Shown here: one piece after another, positions 1 through 5,271 of the stretch
Layout of the letters: the number at the start of each line of letters is the position of its first letter
Position numbering within the stretch: the stretch's first letter is position 1
From: CAZECE01 sp964510525
GTDB lineage: Bacteria > Pseudomonadota > Gammaproteobacteria > Pseudomonadales > JANQJO01
Direction of reading: 5' to 3'
Assembly: GCA_964510525.1 (NCBI GenBank)
Contig: CAZECE010000136.1
Location: forward strand, 1-5,271
Length of the DNA stretch: 5,271 nt
Position numbers and translations under genes: made by a program
The notes under the pieces: generated by a model
What the model was told of the DNA's origin: nothing
The model's database searches: none
Seen by the model: only the letters and a program-made list of their open reading frames with translations

Positions 1-874
1 AGTATCCTGAAGTCAGCTCCTCAACAACATCCCCGATCCCTGGCAATGTCACAGCAAACTGCTCTTCAAAACATCCTACTGCCATGCCCATATTCTTCGG
101 GCGATAAGCCTTGAACTCAAATTCCCTCACTGATTTTCTCTGCGCACTATCCAACGACAAACCCAACCCAGCCGCTAGCCGCTCCGCAAATTCCGCTTTA
201 CTGATCGCGGCTTTAGAGCCCAGATTAAATACCCCTGGATGCCTCTGCTGAATGACAACCTCGATCATTTTACACAACTCAACAATGCTCAAAGGCGCAA
301 ATAACACATCTTCAAATAAAGTAATGGGTTCTTGTTTCCTCAAAGAAGCCACCAACCAGTCACTCAAAGTCTGACGGCCTTCACATTCACTCACCCCAAC
401 AAAATTAGTGCGCAAGACAGTAGCGCCAATCAGCTGAGCCGCTAACTCCCCTGCGTATTTAGAAAACGCATAGGTGTTGGTAATACGCACATCCGACTCA
501 GCCGCTTGACCATCACCATCATAAACTTGATCGGTGGAGATGTGGATCAAGTGCGTTTTGGGGGAAGTGGATTTAATCCAACGCACAACGTTTTCAACCA
601 AACCAGTGTTCAACCGATAGGCTCGATCCGGATACGTCTCGCATTGATCTACATTCGTAAGTGCAGCAAGATTAATGATGACGTCAGGGGGCTTGCCACT
701 CTCTATCGTTTGATTAAAGGCTTTAGCGGCTTCAACTCCATCAGATAGATCTGCGATCATATCAGTTCCAGATCCTGATGATCGATGAGTCATAACGGTG
801 TAACCCTTTTGAGATAAAAAAGGACACAAACTTGCTCCCAGCAGACCACTGGCGCCCAATACCCAGACTTGCAT
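1..874 (-). CDS. RmlD/SpsK-like NAD(P)-dependent sugar-nucleotide reductase (3' end outside window)
   Basis: An extended short-chain dehydrogenase of the dTDP-4-dehydrorhamnose reductase (RmlD/SpsK) type. The family reduces a 4-keto group on a nucleotide sugar in the cytoplasm. The 291 codons visible from ATG 874 show the Rossmann glycine motif GASGLLG (residues 7-13), INLAALTNVDQCE (67-79), the family signature STDQVYDG (113-120), the catalytic pair Y135-xxx-K139 in TYAFSKYAGE, and a C-terminal RPKN (258-261). RmlD proteins are usually about 290-300 residues, so the stop should lie just beyond position 1. The start has a good ribosome site, AAAGG six bases before ATG. It is the last visible gene of the leftward operon, 35 bp after the DUF2283 gene. 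The family and the Ser/Thr-Tyr-Lys chemistry are clear. The exact substrate is not; no rmlA, rmlB or rmlC is visible, so a rhamnose assignment would be unsafe. Confidence 0.9.
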   Translation of the reverse strand, partial: MQVWVLGASGLLGASLCPFLSQKGYTVMTHRSSGSGTDMIADLSDGVEAAKAFNQTIESGKPPDVIINLAALTNVDQCETYPDRAYRLNTGLVENVVRWIKSTSPKTHLIHISTDQVYDGDGQAAESDVRITNTYAFSKYAGELAAQLIGATVLRTNFVGVSECEGRQTLSDWLVASLRKQEPITLFEDVLFAPLSIVELCKMIEVVIQQRHPGVFNLGSKAAISKAEFAERLAAGLGLSLDSAQRKSVREFEFKAYRPKNMGMAVGCFEEQFAVTLPGIGDVVEELTSGY

Positions 875-909
875 TTAATACCTTTACTATTTTGGCAACT
901 GCAGATGGT

Positions 910-1113
910 TTAATTAAGCCCACTCATCTGTTGAAAAGAAAAGTCTTTCATATTCGCATGCTGATTAGCGTGCTCGATGGTGATCCCAACCAAATTTCCC
1001 TTGCCATCCAAGTCAATCATAATATTTTCATTGATTTCTTTGGTTTCACTCACCTTTTGATTAGTAAACTCTATTAAAGCTGTATCTGTATCTTCAAAAT
1101 ATTTTATTTTCAT
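910..1113 (-). CDS. DUF2283 small protein, possible antitoxin-like partner
   Basis: A 67-residue protein matching the DUF2283 family from memory of its pattern: KIKYFEDTDTALIEF (residues 2-16), then V21-SETKEINENI and IDLDGKGNLVGITIEHA (33-49). The family is short, probably beta-rich, and has no established function. ATG 1113 lies two bases after the TAG of the upstream DUF4258-like gene. Its ribosome site AGGGA sits inside the end of that gene, so the two are very likely translationally coupled. The residues after about 50 (NQHANMKDFSFQQMSGLN) look less conserved. DUF2283 genes are often found beside DUF4258-type genes, which has the look of a toxin-antitoxin arrangement, but that role is inference. 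Base composition is AT-rich relative to the sugar genes on both sides. Confidence 0.85.
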   Translation of the reverse strand: MKIKYFEDTDTALIEFTNQKVSETKEINENIMIDLDGKGNLVGITIEHANQHANMKDFSFQQMSGLN

Positions 1114-1115
1114 AC

Positions 1116-1349
1116 CTATTCCCTAAAGCTACGATCAAAAAAGGCACTGTGTACCGTTTCACCATCTTCAAGCACAACGACTCTAAGATATTTTCCCTCT
1201 TCTGAAATATAGCCCCATTTACGCGCTCGACCATCATTTTGAATTATAGTTTTGACTGGATTAGCTATTACCTGTTCGATCCACTCAATTTTTATTGAAG
1301 ATCGATCTTCTCTCTGTCTGCGGTAAAGAAAATACTGAGTAAACTTCAT
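1116..1349 (-). CDS. DUF4258-like small protein, possible toxin-like partner of DUF2283
   Basis: A 77-residue basic-to-mixed small protein. It starts MKFTQYFLYRRQREDR, then IEWIEQVIANP (residues 21-31), a DGRARKWGYI segment (39-48) and a well-formed C-terminal strand block KYLRVVVLEDGETVHSAFFDRSF (53-75). The order 'R..R, helix ending in NP, then Y-LRVV...DG..V..A.FDR' fits the DUF4258-like fold, whose members resemble small RelE/HigB-like toxins in size and often precede a DUF2283 gene. ATG 1349 is the only sensible start: an in-frame TGA lies three codons upstream. No strong Shine-Dalgarno is seen. The gene begins 41 bp after the large sugar gene ends and is followed two bases later by the DUF2283 gene. 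The activity is not established; the family match is from memory. Confidence 0.75.
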   Translation of the reverse strand: MKFTQYFLYRRQREDRSSIKIEWIEQVIANPVKTIIQNDGRARKWGYISEEGKYLRVVVLEDGETVHSAFFDRSFRE

Positions 1350-1390
1350 AGAAACTCAACTTAAAATCCATGTTCACAAAGTAAAAAAGG

Positions 1391-3433
1391 CTAATTTAAC
1401 CGCTTAAACCCACCATGACAAATAGGCCCATCAAGAAACTCTTCAACATCTCTACCTTCCTCACAATCACGAATCTTCTCAAACACTGTATCCAACTCAT
1501 GAAAATATCGCTCTAAAACCTCATCCGAGTGCGCCGTACAAGCGTACAGACAATTACCCGCCAAAAAACCTTTTTTGAGCAATTCTTGGGTGATCAACGT
1601 TTTATACGCCAAATGATGCTCGCTCTCAAACGCGAACCCTGCTAAAGCCGGAATGCCCGAGAAATTCATCTTTAAACCATGATAATCCGCCATGGCTTGC
1701 CAACGTTTCTGTACGTTCAAACCAATGTACGTCACGATTTGCCAAGACTCCTCCTGCTCCATGGCCTCCAACGTGGCTAAAGCTGCAGCAGGACCAATCC
1801 GCTCCGTCCAAAAAGTGCTGCTGATGAATGTACTTTGGGCCGCTTGCATCACCTCACTGCGCCCTAATACCGCCGTAATCGCATATCCATTGCCCAAGGC
1901 TTTGCCAAACACCGCCAAATCAGGCTCGACCCCATACTTTTTGTGCAAACCACCAAAAGTCTCTCGAAAACCCGAAGTACACTCATCAAACACCAACACC
2001 ATATTATGCTGGGTCGCCAACGAGCGAACCGACTCTAAAAATCCGGGTAGTGGTGGTTCATTACGAGACACCTCCATTTTGATCACGCCAATATCATCGT
2101 GCGCCGCAATCAAGGCTTCTAATTCTTGCAGCTGGTTGTAGCGAAACGTCAGAACACTCTCTTTTAGGTGCTGCGGCACGCCATTGGGCGTTAAACCCGG
2201 TAATAAATGCCCCGCCAGCTCCTGCTCTCCGCCTAAGTTGGCCGCCAAATACCAATCGTGCCAACCATGGTAGCCACATATCGCGATCTTATCGCGACCC
2301 GAAGCCGCTCGTGCAATGCGGATGGCAATGGCGTTTGCCTCACCTCCCGTTCGTGCCAAACGCACTTGCTCCGCCCAGGGGTGCAACTCTACCAACCGCT
2401 CGGCTAACCACACTTCTTCTGGGCAGTTAAACGTCGACATATTGCCCTGAGCCACTACATTCCGTACCGCTTCATCCACTTTCGGATGCCCATAACCCAA
2501 CACATTAGTACCAATGCCCATGATCGAAAGATCCCAGTACATACGATCGTCCAAATCCCACACCTGACAGCCTTGGGCTTTGCTGAAATACGCTGGCCAT
2601 TGATCAGGCAAAAACATCTCAGCCCGTTTTGAGAGCAGCATATTGCCACCTGGAATCACGCGTTTCGCCCGCTTCCACAATTTCGGACCTTTCCCCAAAG
2701 TCGCCCCCTCATCTCTGATTAAATGTTTATTGGCCACAAACCAATCCGGATGCGATTGTTCCAATGCCAATACGTCCAACCAGCCAAACAACACATTTGG
2801 AGCAAAATGCTGAAAGACGCGCTCAATGACCACAACATCGTCCGGTTCATCCACCGTCCAACGCAATCCCGATAAATCTTGATCATGTTCGATGTTGTCA
2901 CAACGAAATTGCCCTGACTCTCGAAGGAAGGGAGTCACATGCTCACGCTCATAAGGCGTCTTGGCTTCTTGCCAGGCTTTTTCTAACACCTCAAACGTAA
3001 ACACTTCAATGTCCAAACCATCAGGATAGGTTGCTGGCGCTTTATTACTGAGATAATCAACCCCAGTTGCTTGAGAAGCCGCTTCAAAGTGGCGGATGAA
3101 TCGATCCACTAATTCGGGGTCCATCAGCGGACAATCACCCGTAATTCGAACCACCGTATGGGGTTGGTGCAAGCTCGTCGCTTGATAATAGCGATCCAAC
3201 ACATCGTCTTCATTGCCCTGAAACGTCTCGATGCCTAAAGATTGCACATACTCGACCAAGGGTTGATTGCAAGAGCCAGTGGCCGTCGCCAATACAATGT
3301 GATCCAAAGTTTCAGCCCGCTTTAAGCGCTGTAACAAACACCCGATCATCGGAATACCGACCATGGGTAGCATGACCTTGTTAGGCAACCGGGTAGAACC
3401 CATTCGAGCTTGGACAATGGCGAGGGTTTTCAT
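1391..3433 (-). CDS. Fused SpsF-like cytidylyltransferase / class III PLP aminotransferase (HemL-like)
   Basis: A 680-residue cytoplasmic fusion. Residues 1 to about 240 are an SpsF/KdsB-like nucleotidyltransferase: the nucleotide-binding QARMGSTRLPNK (8-19), RITGDCPL (96-103) and RWTVDEPDD (191-199). Such enzymes activate a sugar acid or sugar with CTP. Residues about 248-680 are a fold-type I, class III aminotransferase close to glutamate-1-semialdehyde aminomutase: TGGEAN (362-367), YHGWHD (388-393), the PLP-nitrogen aspartate D483 in FDECTSGFR, and the Schiff-base lysine K511 in FGKALGNGY. The protein ends GPICHGGFKRLN. It is not a heme-pathway HemL, given the fusion and context; amination of a sugar intermediate is inferred. 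I chose ATG 3433 because family members begin MKTLAIVQARMGS; in-frame TTG 3451 and GTG 3448 upstream lack a ribosome site. The Shine-Dalgarno before ATG 3433 is also weak. First gene of the leftward operon. Confidence 0.92.
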   Translation of the reverse strand: MKTLAIVQARMGSTRLPNKVMLPMVGIPMIGCLLQRLKRAETLDHIVLATATGSCNQPLVEYVQSLGIETFQGNEDDVLDRYYQATSLHQPHTVVRITGDCPLMDPELVDRFIRHFEAASQATGVDYLSNKAPATYPDGLDIEVFTFEVLEKAWQEAKTPYEREHVTPFLRESGQFRCDNIEHDQDLSGLRWTVDEPDDVVVIERVFQHFAPNVLFGWLDVLALEQSHPDWFVANKHLIRDEGATLGKGPKLWKRAKRVIPGGNMLLSKRAEMFLPDQWPAYFSKAQGCQVWDLDDRMYWDLSIMGIGTNVLGYGHPKVDEAVRNVVAQGNMSTFNCPEEVWLAERLVELHPWAEQVRLARTGGEANAIAIRIARAASGRDKIAICGYHGWHDWYLAANLGGEQELAGHLLPGLTPNGVPQHLKESVLTFRYNQLQELEALIAAHDDIGVIKMEVSRNEPPLPGFLESVRSLATQHNMVLVFDECTSGFRETFGGLHKKYGVEPDLAVFGKALGNGYAITAVLGRSEVMQAAQSTFISSTFWTERIGPAAALATLEAMEQEESWQIVTYIGLNVQKRWQAMADYHGLKMNFSGIPALAGFAFESEHHLAYKTLITQELLKKGFLAGNCLYACTAHSDEVLERYFHELDTVFEKIRDCEEGRDVEEFLDGPICHGGFKRLN

Positions 3434-3452
3434 GTTCTTACTTAACACCAAT

Positions 3453-3458
3453 ATTATG
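3453..3458 (-). promoter_or_regulatory. Weak candidate -10 for the leftward operon
   Basis: Read on the minus strand this is CATAAT, five of six matches to the sigma-70 -10 consensus, about 20 bases before ATG 3433. No convincing -35 lies at 16-18 bp (only TTATGC-like sequence). If used, transcription would begin around 3446, downstream of the alternative TTG and GTG codons, which favours ATG 3433 as the start. Speculative. Confidence 0.25.
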
Positions 3459-3461
3459 CTA

Positions 3462-3490
3462 TTGTTCTACTTTTAAGCATAAACTATAAC
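3462..3490 (+). promoter_or_regulatory. Candidate sigma-70 promoter for the aldo/keto reductase unit
   Basis: TTGTTC at 3462-3467 and TATAAC at 3485-3490 are separated by exactly 17 bp. The -10 matches five of six consensus bases and the -35 keeps the key TTG. Transcription would begin near 3497, giving a leader of about 40 nt that contains the palindrome at 3504-3524 before the reductase start. Position and spacing are seen; activity is inferred. Confidence 0.45.
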
Positions 3491-3503
3491 GTAAGCGTAC
3501 GTC

Positions 3504-3524
3504 ATGCTGAACTTGATTCAGCAT
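3504..3524. repeat. REP-like palindrome (8-bp perfect stem, 5-nt loop)
   Basis: ATGCTGAA (3504-3511) and TTCAGCAT (3517-3524) are perfect reverse complements around the loop CTTGA. Together with flanking CGTC and CCAGG this resembles a short dispersed palindrome that I recall from the intergenic regions of many bacterial genomes, but I could not check copy number. There is only one copy here. In the rightward transcript the hairpin would end three bases before the AGGGG ribosome site of the aldo/keto reductase. No T-run follows, so it is not an intrinsic terminator. Confidence 0.65.
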
Positions 3525-3535
3525 CCAGGGGTAAT

Positions 3536-4420
3536 ATGAAACTCATCCTCGGCACCGCGCAACTAGGCCTCGACTATGGCATCAGTAACCAAGCGGGCGC
3601 CATGCCACTCCAAATGGCGCATAAGATTCTCAATACAGCACACAACGCCGGCATCACCACCTTAGATACCGCTCCCCATTATGGGAATGCGGAAGCTCGA
3701 ATTGGACAATTTCATCAAAAATCTCCCTTTACCTTTAAAGTGATCTCAAAAGCCCCACGCTTTGATGATCATGACCAAATCTCAGCACAACAGCTGGCGA
3801 CACTCGAGTCCCAAATCAAAAAATCCCTGTCGGAACTGAGCATTTCTGAAATCGATACCCTGCTCGTTCACGCGTTAGAAGACTTACAAAAACCCGGCGG
3901 CATGAAACTCTGGCAGCACTTGAAAAATCACCCTCAACTCAAAAAAACCGGCGTCTCTATTTATACGGCTGAAGACATTGACTGGGTGCTTGAACACCTG
4001 AACCCAGATGTGATCCAAGCGCCCTTTAATGTTCTCGATCAAAGGCTGCTTAAATCAGGTCACCTAAAGGCCCTCAAACAGCGCGGCATTGAAACTCACG
4101 CTCGCAGCGTGTTCTTACAAGGGTTACTGTTGATGTCGCCAGAACAAATCAGGGCCAGACACCCCAAAGCCCTTGAATCGGTCTCTCAGTTTTTAACCTT
4201 CGGCCAGAAGAGTAAACAAGATCCATTAAACGCGGCCTTGCACTTTGTCTTACAACAACCTCTGATTGATCAAGTGCTTGTCGGGGTACAATCAGCAGCC
4301 GAACTGACCACACTGTGTGATATTGCACAAGATCAGCCCAAACAAAACTGGCTTGCAACCGACTGGGATCAATTTTATTGTCAGGATCCTGAGATTATCG
4401 ACCCCAGATATTGGAGCTGA
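3536..4420 (+). CDS. Aldo/keto reductase, probably of the surface-sugar cluster
   Basis: A 294-residue NAD(P)H-dependent aldo/keto reductase, a TIM-barrel cytoplasmic enzyme that reduces a carbonyl group. The opening KLILGTAQLGLDYGISN (residues 2-18) is typical of the subgroup found beside polysaccharide genes. The catalytic tetrad can be read directly: D44 and Y49 in TTLDTAPHYGNAE, K72 in VISKAPR, and H112 in LLVHALED. Later barrel motifs include GVSIYTAEDI (139-148), QAPFNVLDQR (161-170), ARSVFLQGLLL (189-199) and VLVGVQSAAEL (247-257). The end, DPRYWS, also fits the subgroup. ATG 3536 follows AGGGG by four bases. The gene diverges from the cytidylyltransferase-aminotransferase gene, so a shared pathway is likely, with the substrate unknown. 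The glycosylase gene follows about 11 bp after the stop and probably shares the transcript. Confidence 0.92.
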   Translation: MKLILGTAQLGLDYGISNQAGAMPLQMAHKILNTAHNAGITTLDTAPHYGNAEARIGQFHQKSPFTFKVISKAPRFDDHDQISAQQLATLESQIKKSLSELSISEIDTLLVHALEDLQKPGGMKLWQHLKNHPQLKKTGVSIYTAEDIDWVLEHLNPDVIQAPFNVLDQRLLKSGHLKALKQRGIETHARSVFLQGLLLMSPEQIRARHPKALESVSQFLTFGQKSKQDPLNAALHFVLQQPLIDQVLVGVQSAAELTTLCDIAQDQPKQNWLATDWDQFYCQDPEIIDPRYWS

Positions 4421-4431
4421 CGCACTCATTT

Positions 4432-5007
4432 ATGGACGTTATGGACATACCTACCAACGATTTGCAAACAGACGATTTACACACAAACAATTTACACACA
4501 AAAAAGGGATTTCCCCCTATTGTTGCCGACCATAGCCAGATCTTAATTTTAGGCTCGATGCCCAGCGTGGCCTCATTAAAGCAACAACAATATTATGGAA
4601 ACCCCAGAAATCATTTCTGGCTCATCATGAGCCAACTGTTCGGGTTTGATATCAGTCTGCCGTACGCAGACAAAGTAGCAACAGTGCTCGACCAAGGCAT
4701 CGCGATTTGGGATGTCATCCATTGCTGTTATCGACCTGGCAGTGCCGACAGCGCCATCGACCCCGATTCCATCACCCCACAAAACTTCCACGAATTTTTC
4801 CTGCAATACCCCAATATTGAATACGTTTTTTTCAATGGCCGGAAAGCCGAGCAAGTGTATCGTGGGCAAGTACTCCCGGAGTTAGGTTCGGATTTCGACT
4901 ACATTCAATACCAGCTTCTTCCCTCCACCAGCCCCGCCCACGCCAGCCTGTCGAAAGACAACAAAACCCTCGCTTGGTTAGTGATCAAAGAGAAATTGGC
5001 TCATTAA
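4432..5007 (+). CDS. DNA-deoxyinosine (hypoxanthine) glycosylase, UDG superfamily family 6 type
   Basis: A base-excision repair enzyme that removes hypoxanthine, the product of adenine deamination, from DNA. Numbered from ATG 4432 (191 residues), it shows ILILGSMPSVASL (37-49), YYGNPRNHFW (54-63) with the conserved Asn-rich stretch of this family, GIAIWDVI (89-96), VFFNGRKAEQVY (132-143) and the DNA-intercalation-loop motif LPSTSPAHA (163-171). The conserved core begins near residue 26, so the first 25 residues are an extension, mostly a repeated pentapeptide. The start is uncertain: TTG 4411 overlaps the reductase stop and has no ribosome site; ATG 4432 and ATG 4441 are both possible, and GGAG at 4413-4416 is 15 bases from the first. 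The gene closely follows the reductase and is probably cotranscribed, although DNA repair is unrelated to sugar synthesis. Confidence 0.88.
   Translation: MDVMDIPTNDLQTDDLHTNNLHTKKGFPPIVADHSQILILGSMPSVASLKQQQYYGNPRNHFWLIMSQLFGFDISLPYADKVATVLDQGIAIWDVIHCCYRPGSADSAIDPDSITPQNFHEFFLQYPNIEYVFFNGRKAEQVYRGQVLPELGSDFDYIQYQLLPSTSPAHASLSKDNKTLAWLVIKEKLAH
4456..4500 (+). repeat. Three imperfect 15-nt tandem repeats inside the glycosylase N-terminus
   Basis: The units are 4456-4470, 4471-4485 and 4486-4500, following the pattern (a/g)acgattt(g/a)caaaca or acacaca; the second and third differ at only two positions (g/a in base 1 and g/a in base 4). Because 15 is a multiple of three, they encode three pentapeptides in frame: NDLQT, DDLHT, NNLHT. 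They lie just before the conserved glycosylase core. Confidence 0.8.
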
Positions 5008-5011
5008 CAGG

Positions 5012-5040
5012 AACTTTTTTTAGCAAACTTGCTCTATAAT
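5012..5040 (+). promoter_or_regulatory. Candidate promoter of the MoxR-family ATPase gene, with a spacer palindrome
   Basis: A perfect -10 hexamer TATAAT lies at 5035-5040, in the 73-bp gap between the glycosylase stop and the GTG start. The matching -35 position (AACTTT at 5012-5017, 17-bp spacing) is poor. A perfect palindrome AGCAA-AC-TTGCT (5022-5033) fills the spacer and ends one base before the -10, where a regulator could bind. Predicted transcription start is near 5046. The -10 is seen; function is inferred. Confidence 0.45.
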
Positions 5041-5065
5041 GATTGTTTGAAAATGTGAGGTATCT

Positions 5066-5072
5066 TAAGGAG
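5066..5072 (+). promoter_or_regulatory. Strong Shine-Dalgarno fixing the GTG start of the ATPase gene
   Basis: TAAGGAG stands eight bases before GTG 5081. It is the best ribosome site in the window and decides the non-ATG start of the following gene. Confidence 0.8.
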
Positions 5073-5080
5073 TTAGCCCC

Positions 5081-5271
5081 GTGTCAGACGCCATTATTAA
5101 CGTCAGTAATGAAACTACCCCCCTTTCAGAAAACACTCGATCAGAATACTGGCCCGCCATCCACCAACTCGAACAACACCTCAGCCAATCCATCATTGGC
5201 CAACAAAAACTCGTCAATCGCATGCTGATCAGCTTACTGGCTGATGGCCATCTTCTAGTCGAAGGTGCACC
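5081..5271 (+). CDS. MoxR-family AAA+ ATPase, N-terminus only (3' end outside window)
   Basis: Sixty-three full codons are visible from GTG 5081. After a variable lead (MSDAIINVSNETTPLSENTR) comes the MoxR pattern: a helix containing EQHLSQSIIGQQKLVNRMLISLLADGHLLVEGA (residues 31-63). In MoxR proteins, IGQ...L...L.ALL..GH.LLEG.PG directly precedes the Walker A P-loop, so the window ends a few residues before the ATP-binding lysine. MoxR ATPases act as chaperone-like partners of VWA-domain proteins, usually encoded next with DUF58 and transglutaminase-like genes; none can be seen here. The start is set by the Shine-Dalgarno at 5066-5072. The gene appears to open its own transcription unit, separate from the glycosylase gene. 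Confidence 0.85.
   Translation, partial: MSDAIINVSNETTPLSENTRSEYWPAIHQLEQHLSQSIIGQQKLVNRMLISLLADGHLLVEGA

Noticed and set aside
506..748. An 80-codon open frame on the plus strand
   Set aside because: It is antisense to the RmlD-like gene, whose STDQVYDG and YxxxK motifs prove the minus frame.
832..1077. An 81-codon open frame on the plus strand
   Set aside because: It is antisense to the RmlD start and the DUF2283 gene and has no domain signal.
1796..2000. The HemL-like half as a true glutamate-1-semialdehyde aminomutase for heme
   Set aside because: It is fused to a cytidylyltransferase, sits with sugar reductases, and has TGGEAN and YHGWHD variants rather than the usual HemL forms as I recall them.
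1692..2141. A 149-codon open frame on the plus strand
   Set aside because: It lies antisense inside the aminotransferase half of the fusion gene, which has clear catalytic motifs; the product has no recognisable domain.
3434..3451. Longer N-terminus of the fusion protein from TTG 3451 (MVLSKN extension)
   Set aside because: No ribosome site precedes it, and the family normally begins right at MKTLAIVQARMGS.
4411..4431. TTG 4411 as glycosylase start
   Set aside because: It has no Shine-Dalgarno, overlaps the reductase stop, and ATG codons at 4432 and 4441 are more plausible; not fully excluded.
4576..4869. A 97-codon open frame on the minus strand
   Set aside because: It is antisense to the conserved core of the deoxyinosine glycosylase.
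5016..5033. T-run plus palindrome as an intrinsic terminator of the glycosylase gene
   Set aside because: The T-run precedes the hairpin on the plus strand and becomes an A-run on the minus strand, so neither direction has hairpin-then-T order.
5043..5228. A plus-strand frame starting MFENVRYLKEL
   Set aside because: It overlaps the MoxR-type gene in another frame; the strong Shine-Dalgarno and family motif support GTG 5081 instead.

Overview
The window looks like a chromosomal stretch from a gammaproteobacterium. This is an inference from protein style, compact gene packing, Shine-Dalgarno sites and roughly 50% GC in most genes; no rRNA or taxonomic marker is present. It holds seven protein genes, two of them cut by the window edges, in two divergent groups separated by about 100 bp.

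Leftward group (minus strand, read from 3433 down to 1). First comes a 680-residue two-domain protein: an SpsF-like cytidylyltransferase fused to a HemL-like class III PLP aminotransferase. Next is a tightly packed pair of small genes, a DUF4258-like protein followed two bases later by a DUF2283 protein. Last is an RmlD/SpsK-like NAD(P)-dependent sugar reductase that runs off the left edge. The two large genes fit the making of an unusual amino-sugar or similar CMP-activated residue for a surface polysaccharide, or for protein (flagellin) glycosylation. The small pair is more AT-rich than its neighbours and resembles a toxin-antitoxin-like cassette set inside the sugar operon.

Divergent spacer (3434-3535). 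It carries a good candidate promoter for the rightward genes, a weak one for the leftward operon, and a perfect 8-bp-stem palindrome of dispersed-repeat (REP-like) type just before the ribosome binding site of the rightward gene.

Rightward group (plus strand). An aldo/keto reductase with all four catalytic residues probably belongs to the same sugar pathway. It is followed almost without a gap by a DNA-deoxyinosine glycosylase (uracil-DNA glycosylase superfamily, family 6 type) whose N-terminus carries an in-frame 15-nt tandem repeat. A new unit then begins at about 5035 with a perfect -10 hexamer, a strong Shine-Dalgarno and the GTG start of a MoxR-family AAA+ ATPase, cut by the right edge before its Walker A motif.

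I see no rRNA, tRNA, CRISPR array, insertion sequence or convincing intrinsic terminator. The most interesting items are the DUF4258/DUF2283 pair inside the glycan operon, the cytidylyltransferase-aminotransferase fusion, and the repeat-built N-terminal extension of the glycosylase. None is strong evidence of a wholly new system.
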